Both the position numbers and the translations under genes were made by a program. The notes beneath the pieces were generated by a model. That model was not told the DNA's origin, did not search any database, and was given only the letters and a program-made list of their open reading frames with translations. This document shows positions 47,021-55,758 of a stretch of 64,000 nt of DNA, piece by piece. The first letter of the stretch is position 1. Each line of letters starts with the position of its first letter. The DNA lies in the NCBI GenBank assembly GCA_963840425.1, contig CAWIYZ010000034.1:62001-126000 (forward strand), in the 5' to 3' direction. The DNA comes from CADEFX01 sp963840425. GTDB lineage: Bacteria; Pseudomonadota; Alphaproteobacteria; Rhizobiales; Hyphomicrobiaceae.

Positions 47021-47299
47021 GGTTCTCTCTGTGGTCCAACAAACGCTTAGTGACGCCGCGTATGTGGGGTCTCCCGCGGCCGATGTCACGATGCGTGACG
47101 GGCATCCAGCTCAACCCGCCGGCCTGTTGCACCGCACAGTGGCCCCTCTCGCGAGCCATCAACCGCATGTGCTGGTCTCGCCAGTACCTCATGAGCGCAT
47201 AGGAATTCGAGGGGGGCGAAAGGGCTTTGGCATAAGTGCGTAGAATGGCGCGGTATTCAATGGGTAGGTCTAACCCGGACGGACCAGGGCCATCACATG

Positions 47300-48265
47300 T
47301 CAAGCCGGTCGGCGCTTGGATGCCTTAGGTCCTGGAGCGACAACAGACCCCCAGTCCCGTTTGACGCCGATGACGTAGAGCAGAGGTGCGGCGACGAACA
47401 TGGACGTGTAGGAGCTGACCACGCCCCCAAACAGCATCGCCAGGGTGAAGCCGCGGATCACGGGGCCGGCGAGAACGAACAGCGCAACGAGCGTGATCAG
47501 CACTGCGCCGGCCGTCATCGCCGTGCGCGACAATGTCTCGTTGACCGACAGATCGATCAGCTCGTCGAGCGGCATCCGCTTGTACTTGCGCAAGTTCTCG
47601 CGCACGCGGTCGAAGGTCACGACCGTGTCGTTGACGGCATAGCCGATGAGGGTCAGCAGCGCCGCGACAATGGTGAGATCGACCTCGAGCTGCAGGACCG
47701 AGAAGAGGCACAGCACCATCGCCATGTCGTGCAACAGCGCGACGATGGCACTCACCGAGAACTGCCATTCGAAGCGGAACCACAGATAGGCGAAGATGCC
47801 GAGGGTGGCGAGCGTGAGCGCTGTGATGGCCGATGTGATGAGCTCGGCCGACACGGTCGCGCCCACGACCTCGACCCGCCGAATCTCGATCTTGTCGCCG
47901 AGCGCGGCCTGCACCTTGCCGACCGCTTCCTGCTGCGCCTTGTCTCCGCCGGGCTGCTCCTCGATGCGGATCAGGACCTCGTTCGGGTGCGCCGAACTGC
48001 TGAATTTGCAGGCCGCCCAGATTGAGCGCGCCAACCTTCGTGCGGATCGCGCCAATGTCGGCCGGGCCGTCGGTCGTCCTGATCTCGATCATGGTCCCGC
48101 CGCGGAAATCGACGCCGAAATTGAGGCCGAGCGTCGCTCAACAGAACGACGGTCAGCACGGCGAGAATGGCCGTCTCCGCGAGCGCGAGCTTGTAGTGCG
48201 AAACGAACGAGAATTTCGTCCCGTGCCGGGACGAACTCTATCGGCTTGAACCATGGTCGTTGCAT
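47300..48265 (-). CDS. secF: Protein translocase subunit SecF, frameshifted in the N-terminal part
   Basis: Second half of the SecDF proton-driven translocation motor. Start MQRPWFKPIEFVP at 48265; three frame changes occur between 48200 and 47995. The C-terminal domain from about 47995 is intact: V-S-A-E-L-I-T-S-A, T-L-I-G-Y-A-V-N-D-T-V-V-T-F-D-R-V-R-E-N (SecF signature) and A-G-P-V-I-R-G-F-T. It follows secD by 11 bases. The N-terminal helix and periplasmic P4 region are broken, so either the copy is decaying or the sequence has errors. Confidence 0.78.
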
Positions 48266-48276
48266 CGAGGGCGGCC

Positions 48277-49889
48277 TCAGATCGGGATCGCTTTGGGGTT
48301 GGTCCAACGCAGCCAGCCGGCGACGAGGTAGCGCGTGACCGTCGTCGCCGTGAAGGCGGAGGCGATGATGCCGATGGCCAGCGTCACGCCGAACCCGCGC
48401 ACGGGACCGGAGCCGAACCAGATTAGGATCAGGGCCGCCAGCAGGCCCGTCATGTTGGTATCGAAGATGGTGCCGTAGGCGCGCGTGAATCCCGCATCCA
48501 GAGCCGAGATCGGCGTCCTGCCAGCCCGCAGCTCGTCACGGATGCGTTCGTTGATCAGCACATTGGCATCGACCGACATGCCCATGGTGAGGACGATGCC
48601 GGCAATTCCCGGCAAGGTCAGCGTGGCCTGCAGCAGCGACAGCGCGGCGATGATGAAGGCCAGGTTCACCACCAGCGCGATCATGGCGAACAGCCCGAAC
48701 AGGCCATAGCCAAGGGTCATGTAAGACGATGACCCCGATAAAGCCGACGATGATGGCCCACTTGCCAGCCTCGATCGGAGTCGGCGCCGAGCGACGGGCC
48801 GACAGTGCGCTCCTCGACGATGGTGAGCTTGGCGGGCAGGGCGCCGGATCTGAGCTGGATGGCGAGCTGGTTGGCAGTCTCGACCGTGAAGCTGCCGCTG
48901 ATCTGCCCCGAGCCGCCGAGGATCGGCTCGCGGATCACCGGCGCCGAGATCACCTGGTCGTCGAGCACGATGGCGAACGGGCGGCCGACGTTGTCCTTGG
49001 TGAAGTTGCCGAACTTGCGCGCGCCGGCATTGTTGAAGCGAAAGGTGATGATGGGCTCGTTGGTGCGCTGAGTCGAAGGCCGGCTGGGCGTCGACCAGCT
49101 CGTCACCGCGCACGACCGGCGTCTCGCGCAGGAGCTGCGGCCCATCCTCCTCGTCGGTGGCAGGGTAGATCTTGTAGCCGGCGGGATGCGCGTCTGGCGC
49201 GCCTCTTCGGCCGACAGCGTGGAGTGCACCTCGTGGAAGCTCAGCCGCGCCGTCTTGCCGATCAGCGCCTTGAGCTGGGTCGTATCCTGGATGCCCGGGA
49301 ACTGCACGAGCACGCGGTCGCGCCCTTGCCGAACGACGACTGGCCTCGGCCGTGCCGAGCTGATCGACGCGGCGCCGAACCGTCTCGATCGAGGCGCTGA
49401 TCGCATTGGCGATGCGATGCTGCAGGCCGGCCTCGGTGGGCGTGATCGTGATCAGCGCACCGCCCTCGACCCTTCTTTACTCGAGGTCGGTGATCGTGGT
49501 GCCGAGAATGAGGTTGCCCGATTGCTGCACCAGGCCTTGCAGCGCCTTGAGAGCCGCGTCGGCGTCTTCAGGCTTGGCGAGCCGCACCTGCACGGCGTTG
49601 TTGGCGACGCCGAGGCCGGTGACGGCAATCTTGGCTTCGCGCAGCCGTCGGCGCGCGTCGTCGCGCACGTGTCTCAGCCAGTCCTTGCGGACTTCGCTCG
49701 TGTCCATGGCGAGCAGCAGATGCGCGCCGCCGCTGAGGTCGAGGCCGAGCGGAAGTTGCAGTCTGCGGCAGCCAGACGGGCCACCGCTCGACCGTCGCCT
49801 TGGAGAAGAAGTTGGGCAGCGAGAACAGCAGGCTGGCAAGACAGGTGAGCGACGACGGCAATCGTCTTCCAGCGGGAGACGTGGAGCAT
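48277..49889 (-). CDS. secD: Protein translocase subunit SecD, multiple frameshifts
   Basis: About 535 codons in all, the normal length for this group. Starts M-L-H-V-S-R-W-K-T at 49889. Breaks near 49840, 49770, 49480, 49340, 49160-49190, 49070 and 48760-48720. Conserved blocks across the frames: G-L-D-L-S-G-G-A-H-L-L-L near the N-terminus, V-Q-F-P-G-I-Q-D, R-S-G-A-L-P-A-K-L-T-I-V-E-E-R-T-V-G-P-S-L-G, and the C-terminal M-G-M-S-V-D-A-N-V-L-I-N-E-R-I-R-D-E. Aids release of exported proteins at the outer face of the Sec channel. No yajC precedes it, unlike the usual rhizobial order. Confidence 0.78.
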
Positions 49890-50589
49890 TCGGCGCGCAC
49901 CTCGCTGACGCATCTCGTTGCGGCTACGGAAGTCTAGTTCCCTCATCCCGCCGGGTCGGGTTCGGCCTCGGCAGCATGCCGCACCATAGCATCCGTTGCT
50001 GCTGAGCGATTGGGGAAGCATTTATGCGCTGAGGCTCGTTTCTTTATTTCTTGCTTATGCGAGGCAGCTCCGCCCCCATTGTTTCTATATGACGAGCTGG
50101 CGCAGATTGGCTCGGTCTGCGGTCTCGAGCGACGAACTGGTGAGAAGCCGCCATGCTGGAAGCGTGAAGCAGATCTTCTATGGAACTGGCTGCGCAATAG
50201 TGATCAGTCGTCGGCATTTTCGGTCGCGTTGCTCTTCCTCTTGGGAGCGACTCTGGGCGCGACATTTGCTTCACTTGTGACGTGGATAGAGGGCAGTTTG
50301 CTCGTGCAGAGGAATGAGGTGATTGCCGCCTGCTGCAAACTGAACTTGCTATAATCAAATTTTGGGCAAGGCCTACGCGGCGCAATGGAGGCTGTGGGGT
50401 GGATGCAAAGGATTGCATTTGCAGAACAAAAGTTCGGTACTCCATCCAAGCTTAGCGGCCGCGCAGGTGAGGAGACCCACAGGTATGCAAAACCGACAAG
50501 TTGCCGGCCCATTGAATGAAGAGTGATTTATTGGTACTGCGCAGCGGTCGGTTCGTGAGTTGAGACAGCTCGTTGGCGCGCGGACTTGT
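49890..50589. other. Region upstream of secD, no supported gene
   Basis: About 700 bases. A plus-strand frame ending at 50354 contains one hydrophobic stretch (A-L-L-F-L-L-G-A-T-L-G-A-T-F-A) that could belong to a tiny membrane protein, but there is no proper start. The yajC gene usually found before secD is absent. Confidence 0.3.
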
Positions 50590-50979
50590 ATGGGCGACAG
50601 GCGGCAGTTCATCGCAACTGTGGAGCGGCGGGACACAAGCGATCCCCTCCAAGCCCTGGCGGCTGTTCTGAGGCGTGAGTTACAAGGAAACGCGACAGAT
50701 CTTGTCATCACGCTGCATCGGACCCGTCTCTTCATCGCCTATCGCCGGACCGTGGTTCTGCGCTGGCGAGCAGATAGCCATGACTTGACGTGCGCCGCTT
50801 TCGGTTGGCGGCGTGGCGCGTACGAGGCTCGTAATACTCAGCAGGCCCGAGCGATTACCATTCGCCTTGTTTTCGAGTTTGTGAAGTGGCGTCGAGGCCA
50901 GGATCCCTTGCACCGCGCGAGCCCAACATCAACCACTCACCTACCGCGCGAACATCCTCCGCGCGGCGTCGATCCTTAG
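50590..50979 (+). CDS. Hypothetical protein of about 129 residues
   Basis: Starts MGDRRQFIATVERRDTSDPL. Third-position GC of the reading frame looks coding, and it contains a stretch of alternating hydrophobics, L-V-I-T-L-H-R-T-R-L-F-I-A-Y. The C-terminal tail is Pro/Arg/His-rich and may be non-coding. Not recognised; no ribosome site of note. Confidence 0.35.
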   Translation: MGDRRQFIATVERRDTSDPLQALAAVLRRELQGNATDLVITLHRTRLFIAYRRTVVLRWRADSHDLTCAAFGWRRGAYEARNTQQARAITIRLVFEFVKWRRGQDPLHRASPTSTTHLPREHPPRGVDP

Positions 50980-51076
50980 AACTGGGTCAAGGTGCCGGAC
51001 CTGCATGGGAGCGCCAAACCCCGTCACGACGATCGAGGTCCTCAGCGTTGGTGCGTTGCGGGCTAGTGCCGTCGTG

Positions 51077-51253
51077 TCAGTGGTGCAAGGGCCACAACCA
51101 AATGACGGCTCGCAACGAGACAATCACAGTGGCAATCATCGCAAATCCTAAGAACGTCATCGCGATCCTGCCAGACTGCTTGATCACTTCCGCAGCCTCT
51201 GAGTGATGCTTCCTAACAGGAGGCGCCTGCGGAACCTGTATGACCGGCGACAT
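51077..51253 (-). CDS. Small single-span membrane protein (58 residues)
   Basis: Begins MSPVIQVPQAPPVRKHHSEA, then one membrane segment M-T-F-L-G-F-A-M-I-A-T-V-I-V-S-L and a short end W-L-W-P-L-H-H before the TGA at 51077. A GGAG site lies seven bases before the ATG at 51253. A good N-terminal basic region and a single helix support a real gene. No family is recognised. Confidence 0.55.
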   Translation of the reverse strand: MSPVIQVPQAPPVRKHHSEAAEVIKQSGRIAMTFLGFAMIATVIVSLRAVIWLWPLHH

Positions 51254-51692
51254 ATCTGAGCTCCGTGAGTAATCGCCAGCCTTCGGGAAATCTGGCTCTT
51301 CGATCCGGCGATCGCCCGAGCGGAGCGGCTGCTGGCCGCCTCTCCACTAGGACGCAACCATCTCGTCACGAGAATGTGACGGTGAGCTCGTAAAAATTCG
51401 AGAGGGCGCAGAGCCCTTCTTCATAAGGGCGCCATAAACCTGATGCGGCGCTCTGGGTGCTATTCGTCCCATGCAAAATCTCAACGCCAATTAACTTGGC
51501 ACAGCATGGGAACGGGACCTCGCGCGATCGGCGACTGCCGCCGCCTCCCGTAGTACGGCCGCACCGCTCAGCATCTTTATGGCGCTCCTATACTGAGGAG
51601 CTCCTTGCCATCTGGATTTCAAACGTGGGCATCTCGATATTTTGGGAGCGGTCGCAGATCGCGACTGGCATCAACAGCATGGAGATAAGGTC
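51254..51692. other. Intergenic, no gene seen
   Basis: About 440 bases between the 58-residue membrane protein and the small gene at 51693. Only short frames without motifs. Confidence 0.4.
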
Positions 51693-51977
51693 ATGTTCAC
51701 GATGGCCACAGGCGGCCTGAGAGGACAGGCCCAGCATGAAGAGCGGGTTCCGACCAAGGCCGTGCGGCTTGTTGCACTGCTCGGTACACTCCTCCTTGTC
51801 ACTCTCGCGGTGAACGCGTTGATCGTTCTTGCCGACGGCAGGACACGGGCGAAGACGTTGGCGGCTGGCGCTTGCGCGCCGATCACCGAGAAGGTGGACC
51901 GGCTAGCGTGCTACGACAAGCTTGCCAACCAGCCTGCACCTCATCCGTTTAGGGGCGCCAACGCGCCTGCACTCTAA
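51693..51977 (+). CDS. Small membrane protein with a C-R-L-A-C-Y-D motif
   Basis: 94 residues starting MFTMATGGLRGQAQHEER. One membrane helix (L-V-A-L-L-G-T-L-L-L-V-T-L-A-V) then a periplasmic tail with G-A-C-A-P-I-T-E-K-V-D-R-L-A-C-Y-D-K-L-A. The C-x(8-12)-R-L-x-C-Y-D-x-L-A pattern recurs in many short proteobacterial periplasmic proteins, some in type VI secretion clusters; the two Cys may form a disulfide. No secretion genes are near. Confidence 0.6.
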   Translation: MFTMATGGLRGQAQHEERVPTKAVRLVALLGTLLLVTLAVNALIVLADGRTRAKTLAAGACAPITEKVDRLACYDKLANQPAPHPFRGANAPAL

Positions 51978-52204
51978 AGGGCACGCCGAATTCGGCGGCG
52001 CAGACGACAGACAGCCTTCGTCCACGTCCATGTGGACGAAGGCGCTGGCGTCGTTGCGTGAGTACTTCCGCATCTGGAGGGGTGACTTTGCGGCATTCAA
52101 TCCTAACGATCGCATGCCCCGACCAACACCAGATTAGTGCGCTTGAATGGGCCACTAGAAATATCTTGCCGACAGTGACAGCGGGTTGCACTGCCGGATC
52201 GGCT

Positions 52205-52450
52205 TTAGGACCTGCCGTAAGACGCATCCGTCAGAAGTGCGATACGCTTGCCCGGGCGCGCGAAAGCGCTGTACCGATTGCTGACGAACCCGGCTATTTG
52301 CTCGTCGTTGAGACTATTGGGAAGGAGGACGTCGAACAGCGGCACGCATTTGTCGCCCTCCTCGATATAGGCGATCGGCCGCCCCTTGGACCAGCCGCCC
52401 TGCGGCCGGGCAACGCCGAGCGTGAACAGGCCGTAGATGTTAAGCCGCAT
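52205..52450 (-). CDS. Small protein of the MRLxIYGLF family (second copy)
   Basis: 81 residues starting MRLNIYGLFTLGVARPQGGW with W-S-K-G-R-P-I-A-Y-I, V-L-L-P-N-S-L-N-D and A-F-A-R-P-G-K. Paralogue of the gene at 44956. Its start lies inside the last codons of the upstream gene (11-base overlap), so it is coupled to it. Confidence 0.62.
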   Translation of the reverse strand: MRLNIYGLFTLGVARPQGGWSKGRPIAYIEEGDKCVPLFDVLLPNSLNDEQIAGFVSNRYSAFARPGKRIALLTDASYGRS

Positions 52451-52694
52451 GGTCGAACTCCAAGCCGTCGGGCAGATGGACAACGGCGAACTGTCCATCG
52501 GGGCTCTCAAGACGCGCGAAACGCAGCGCCGCTTGCCGTGACAGGAAGACGCCGGCCCGACGGCCTGTGTTCTCACGAATGACCCACTGTCCCCGCGTGT
52601 TAAGGCCGAGCAGGAAGTAGGTCTTGCAGGCTTCGCCAAAAGGCAGGCCGCTCAAGCGCGAAACCGCGGCAGAGCGGAGGGCAAGGGTGGACAT
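52440..52694 (-). CDS. Small hypothetical protein upstream of the MRLxIYGLF copy
   Basis: 84 residues starting MSTLALRSAAVSRLSGLP. The core reads K-T-Y-F-L-L-G-L-N-T-R-G-Q-W-V-I-R-E, then F-L-S-R-Q-A-A-L-R-F-A-R and ends V-H-L-P-D-G-L-E-F-D-H-A-A. Compact alpha/beta appearance. Shares 11 bases with the downstream start, which makes a two-gene unit. Function unknown. Confidence 0.55.
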   Translation of the reverse strand: MSTLALRSAAVSRLSGLPFGEACKTYFLLGLNTRGQWVIRENTGRRAGVFLSRQAALRFARLESPDGQFAVVHLPDGLEFDHAA

Positions 52695-53102
52695 CGGCGT
52701 TCACTCCAGGGTGACTCGATGCAAGTGACCTAGAGGTAGCGCAAGGGGCATATGTTCTCCATGCGGAGCAGGGGGCTTTGTCATAGGGAACACATAAAGA
52801 CGTCCGAGGTCTTCGCGGATTCGACCACCGCTAAGGATTGGCCGTCCTGGACGGCACTGGTGCAGAGCGGACGAGCAGCAGAGGTTGGAGAGCTGCCCCG
52901 GTTAGGTTCGCAAACGCAGCATCGGATACGGCCCACTGCATCCAATATCAGAGAGCCGAAGCGCTACGTGGAGTGCGGCACTCGCGGGCTATCGTGGTAT
53001 CCATGCAAATCATGGACGCGGACCCACATCTTTTAATACAACTCCCGCGACCCTCCGCGCGTTTTGCTATGTCTTGGGTGCTGACAGCTTCGGGAGAGCA
53101 CA
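52695..53102. other. Intergenic, no gene seen
   Basis: 408 bases before corA. Only short frames. Could contain the corA promoter; no magnesium riboswitch structure was recognised. Confidence 0.4.
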
Positions 53103-54116
53103 ATGGACGCAATCGTTGAGCGGCCGGTGCGGGCAAGTTCGCCTGAGCCCGGCGTCGTTGCGGCCAGCGTCTACGCTGACGGGCGGCGCATAACGGACAT
53201 CTCCGTTGATGATGCCGGCGCATGGGCAAAGAAGCCCGGCCATGTCGTGTGGATCGGATTGTTCGAGCCTGGGCACGAACTTCTCGCCAAGCTCGAAGGC
53301 CAGCTGGGGCTCCACTACCTGGCGATCGAAGATGCCGGCAAGCCGCATCAACATCCCAAGATCGAGCAGTATGGCGACGCGCTGTTTATTGTCGCCCGCA
53401 CCGTGCAGATCGTGCAGGACCGCATCACATTTGGCGAAACGCACCTGTTTGTCGGGCATGGGTACGTTGTGTCGGTGCGCCATGGCGCATCCACGTCTTA
53501 CGCATCTGTGCGCGAACGCTGCGAGGCCTGTCCCACCACGCTCTCGCACGGTGAGGATTACATTCTCTATGCGATCCTCGATTTCATCGTCGACAACTAC
53601 ATGCCCGTCCTCAAAACCATTCAGCGCGAAGTCGAGGCGATCGAGGATCGGGTGTTTGCGGCGCCGCTCCCCGCCGCTGAGGTGCAACGCCTCTACACCT
53701 TGCGTCGCGAATTATTGCAACTGCGCAACGCGGCGGCACCCCTTGCCGAGGTCTGCCGGCGGCTCGAGCATGCTGAGGTCAAGCCGGTCGACTCTGAGAT
53801 GCAACCGCTCTTTCGTGACGTCAGTGATCATGTAAACCGTGTGAAGGAGGAGGTTGACGCGCTGCGGGAGGTGCTGGCGTTTGCGTTCGAGGCGAGCTTG
53901 ATGGTCGGACAAGCGCAGCAAACCGCAATCACACGCCGGCTAGCCGCATGGGCCGCCATCCTTGCGGTGCCGACGGCGGTTGCCGGGATCTACGGTATGA
54001 ACTTCGAGCACATGCCCGAGCTTAAATGGCAGTACGGATATTTTGTCGTCTTGGGCTTAATCGCAGCCATTTGCGGCACGATGTTTTGGCGGCTACGCCG
54101 GAACGGGTGGTTGTAG
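53103..54116 (+). CDS. corA: CorA-family Mg2+/Co2+ transporter
   Basis: 337 residues. Large cytosolic funnel domain with long helices (for example R-R-E-L-L-Q-L-R-N and V-D-A-L-R-E-V-L-A-F-A-F), and two C-terminal membrane helices. The pore signature Y-G-M-N is present as I-Y-G-M-N-F-E-H-M-P-E-L. Conducts divalent cations as a pentamer. Monocistronic; reads toward the divergent cluster at 54178. Confidence 0.94.
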   Translation: MDAIVERPVRASSPEPGVVAASVYADGRRITDISVDDAGAWAKKPGHVVWIGLFEPGHELLAKLEGQLGLHYLAIEDAGKPHQHPKIEQYGDALFIVARTVQIVQDRITFGETHLFVGHGYVVSVRHGASTSYASVRERCEACPTTLSHGEDYILYAILDFIVDNYMPVLKTIQREVEAIEDRVFAAPLPAAEVQRLYTLRRELLQLRNAAAPLAEVCRRLEHAEVKPVDSEMQPLFRDVSDHVNRVKEEVDALREVLAFAFEASLMVGQAQQTAITRRLAAWAAILAVPTAVAGIYGMNFEHMPELKWQYGYFVVLGLIAAICGTMFWRLRRNGWL

Positions 54117-54177
54117 CCAAGTGAAAGCCCGCCTCGCAGCTACCTGCTATGCCGCCACCTGTTGACCAGACGTTGCG

Positions 54178-55317
54178 TTAGGTCCGCAATTGCAGCATCG
54201 CGTACTGCTTCGCACTCAGTCCGTAGGTCCAGGCCACGGCTTGGCGTGGCGTGCTCATGTGTGGTGGAACACGCAAAAAATAGTGCCGATACGTGCCATC
54301 GCTGTCGGTGGTCCCGTTGACCACCTCGACGGCGCTCCACGACCCGATGACGGAACCGCGATAGGTCCAGTGCTTGCGCCACAGCACGCCGGTGTCGTCC
54401 GTTGCGACACGCGTAGCACCCCCGGCCTTGATAAAGCGCTCCGGCGTCATGATGTCGATCAGGCAGTTACGCGACACCGGGTCAAAGGTGTCGTCGATGC
54501 CGGATAGTGTGATCTGATCGGGATGCTCGATGGCCCAAGCTGGAACCTCGACGCCTTTCCAAACGTAGGCCGACCAGCCGTCCCGGTACCGCAGCGCCGG
54601 ACCGCTTGCAGAGTGGAGTTTGCACGCGGCATCCATATTGAGGAGGTCGGAGCGATCGGAGATCCAGCAGACCTGCTGGTGTGGCACCATCCATCCTGCG
54701 CTGGCGGCGATCCTCCACAAACCGCGCATGCGCTGCGCCGGCTCCTGCCACCCCCGGACATCGTGCAGATAGGCATAAACGCCAAGTGACGCCAAATCGT
54801 GTGGACTGATGGCCACATCATCGAAGGCATGGCGTGGCAGAAGGCGCGGCGCACCGCGCAGGCTGCAGCGCAGATGTCTTGCTTGCACCTTGAGCTGCGC
54901 CCACGAGCCCCTGCTCGCTCTGCGCACAATGGCGCAAATCGCAGCGCCGACAGCCTGGCACTTGTCGTCGTCTTCGAGCCCTGCGCTAACCGTCTTGGGT
55001 CGCTGCACCGCCGCCGTGACCACGTCACCCCAGAAGATTTCCGCGAATGTGCCTACCCGGCTCCGCACGTCGTCCAAGAGCCTTGCCTTTACGTTGGGGC
55101 CGATGGCAGCGGACGGGTTGGCGGCGGCGAGGCAGGCGGCGATCGCCACCGGGCTGCTGCACCATTCAATGCGCGGCACCGCGAGCCCTCCAGCCGCGTA
55201 GGCGAGGCGAATACCCTCCTCTGCGACAGCACGCTCCGCCGGCGCACAAGATAGTTGTTGTCGCACCCATCGATTGAGATAGGCCTCCAGCGTATTGGTC
55301 GGCGGGAGGTTCAACAT
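54178..55317 (-). CDS. DUF6745-type protein
   Basis: 379 residues. The second half holds the hallmark H-S-A-S-G-P-A-L-R-Y-R-D-G-W and V-W-K-G-V-E-V-P-A-W, similar to the L-H-x-x-D-G-P-A-x-x-x-R-D-G-W...W-H-G-V-x-V-P pattern of DUF6745 proteins. The N-terminal half is helical. No catalytic motif is evident. Third gene of a minus-strand operon; begins 6 bases after the stop of the small gene at 55324. Family assigned from remembered patterns. Confidence 0.68.
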   Translation of the reverse strand: MLNLPPTNTLEAYLNRWVRQQLSCAPAERAVAEEGIRLAYAAGGLAVPRIEWCSSPVAIAACLAAANPSAAIGPNVKARLLDDVRSRVGTFAEIFWGDVVTAAVQRPKTVSAGLEDDDKCQAVGAAICAIVRRASRGSWAQLKVQARHLRCSLRGAPRLLPRHAFDDVAISPHDLASLGVYAYLHDVRGWQEPAQRMRGLWRIAASAGWMVPHQQVCWISDRSDLLNMDAACKLHSASGPALRYRDGWSAYVWKGVEVPAWAIEHPDQITLSGIDDTFDPVSRNCLIDIMTPERFIKAGGATRVATDDTGVLWRKHWTYRGSVIGSWSAVEVVNGTTDSDGTYRHYFLRVPPHMSTPRQAVAWTYGLSAKQYAMLQLRT

Positions 55318-55323
55318 CGGTCC

Positions 55324-55686
55324 TCAGTCCCCAAGAACGCTGAAGTGCTCATGCAGGCCGATGTCGGTTGGCTCCAACTGCCGCTGCCGGCGAAAGCGAT
55401 ACGTGCCTTGCGGCAGCAGGATCGCGGCGTGCTCTTCGTGCTCGAGGCGTGCACTCGTGCTGGTGATGCGCACATGTCCCACATAGAGCTCCGAGGGAAG
55501 ATCGCGTGCCAGCGCATCGTCGCGGTACAGCGTCACCGCGCCTACCAACCGGTGGTGGTGTCCCGTGGCCTCGCCTTCGGCCACGATCACCGATGCAGCA
55601 TCGCTACAGTGCAGGATGTGGCCGGAGAGCGGGGCGTCCTCGACACGTTCGATGAGGATGTCACCTTGTGCACACAAGCGAACCAT
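55324..55686 (-). CDS. Conserved small protein paired with DUF6745
   Basis: 120 residues starting MVRLCAQGDILIERVEDAP, with GGAG nine bases upstream of the ATG. Motifs A-E-G-E-A-T-G-H-H-H-R and H-E-E-H-A-A-I-L-L-P-Q-G-T-Y-R-F-R-R-Q-R define a widespread uncharacterised family (Q-G-D-x-L-I...G-E-x-T-G-H...H-E-E-H). The clustered His and Glu could bind metal. Located between the methyltransferase and the DUF6745 gene in the same operon. Confidence 0.7.
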   Translation of the reverse strand: MVRLCAQGDILIERVEDAPLSGHILHCSDAASVIVAEGEATGHHHRLVGAVTLYRDDALARDLPSELYVGHVRITSTSARLEHEEHAAILLPQGTYRFRRQRQLEPTDIGLHEHFSVLGD

Positions 55687-55758
55687 GAGCTTTACTCCGA
55701 CCTGGCCTGGCGTCTCGCGCAACTTGGTGTCAACAAACATCACTTGGGCATAAAAAAT

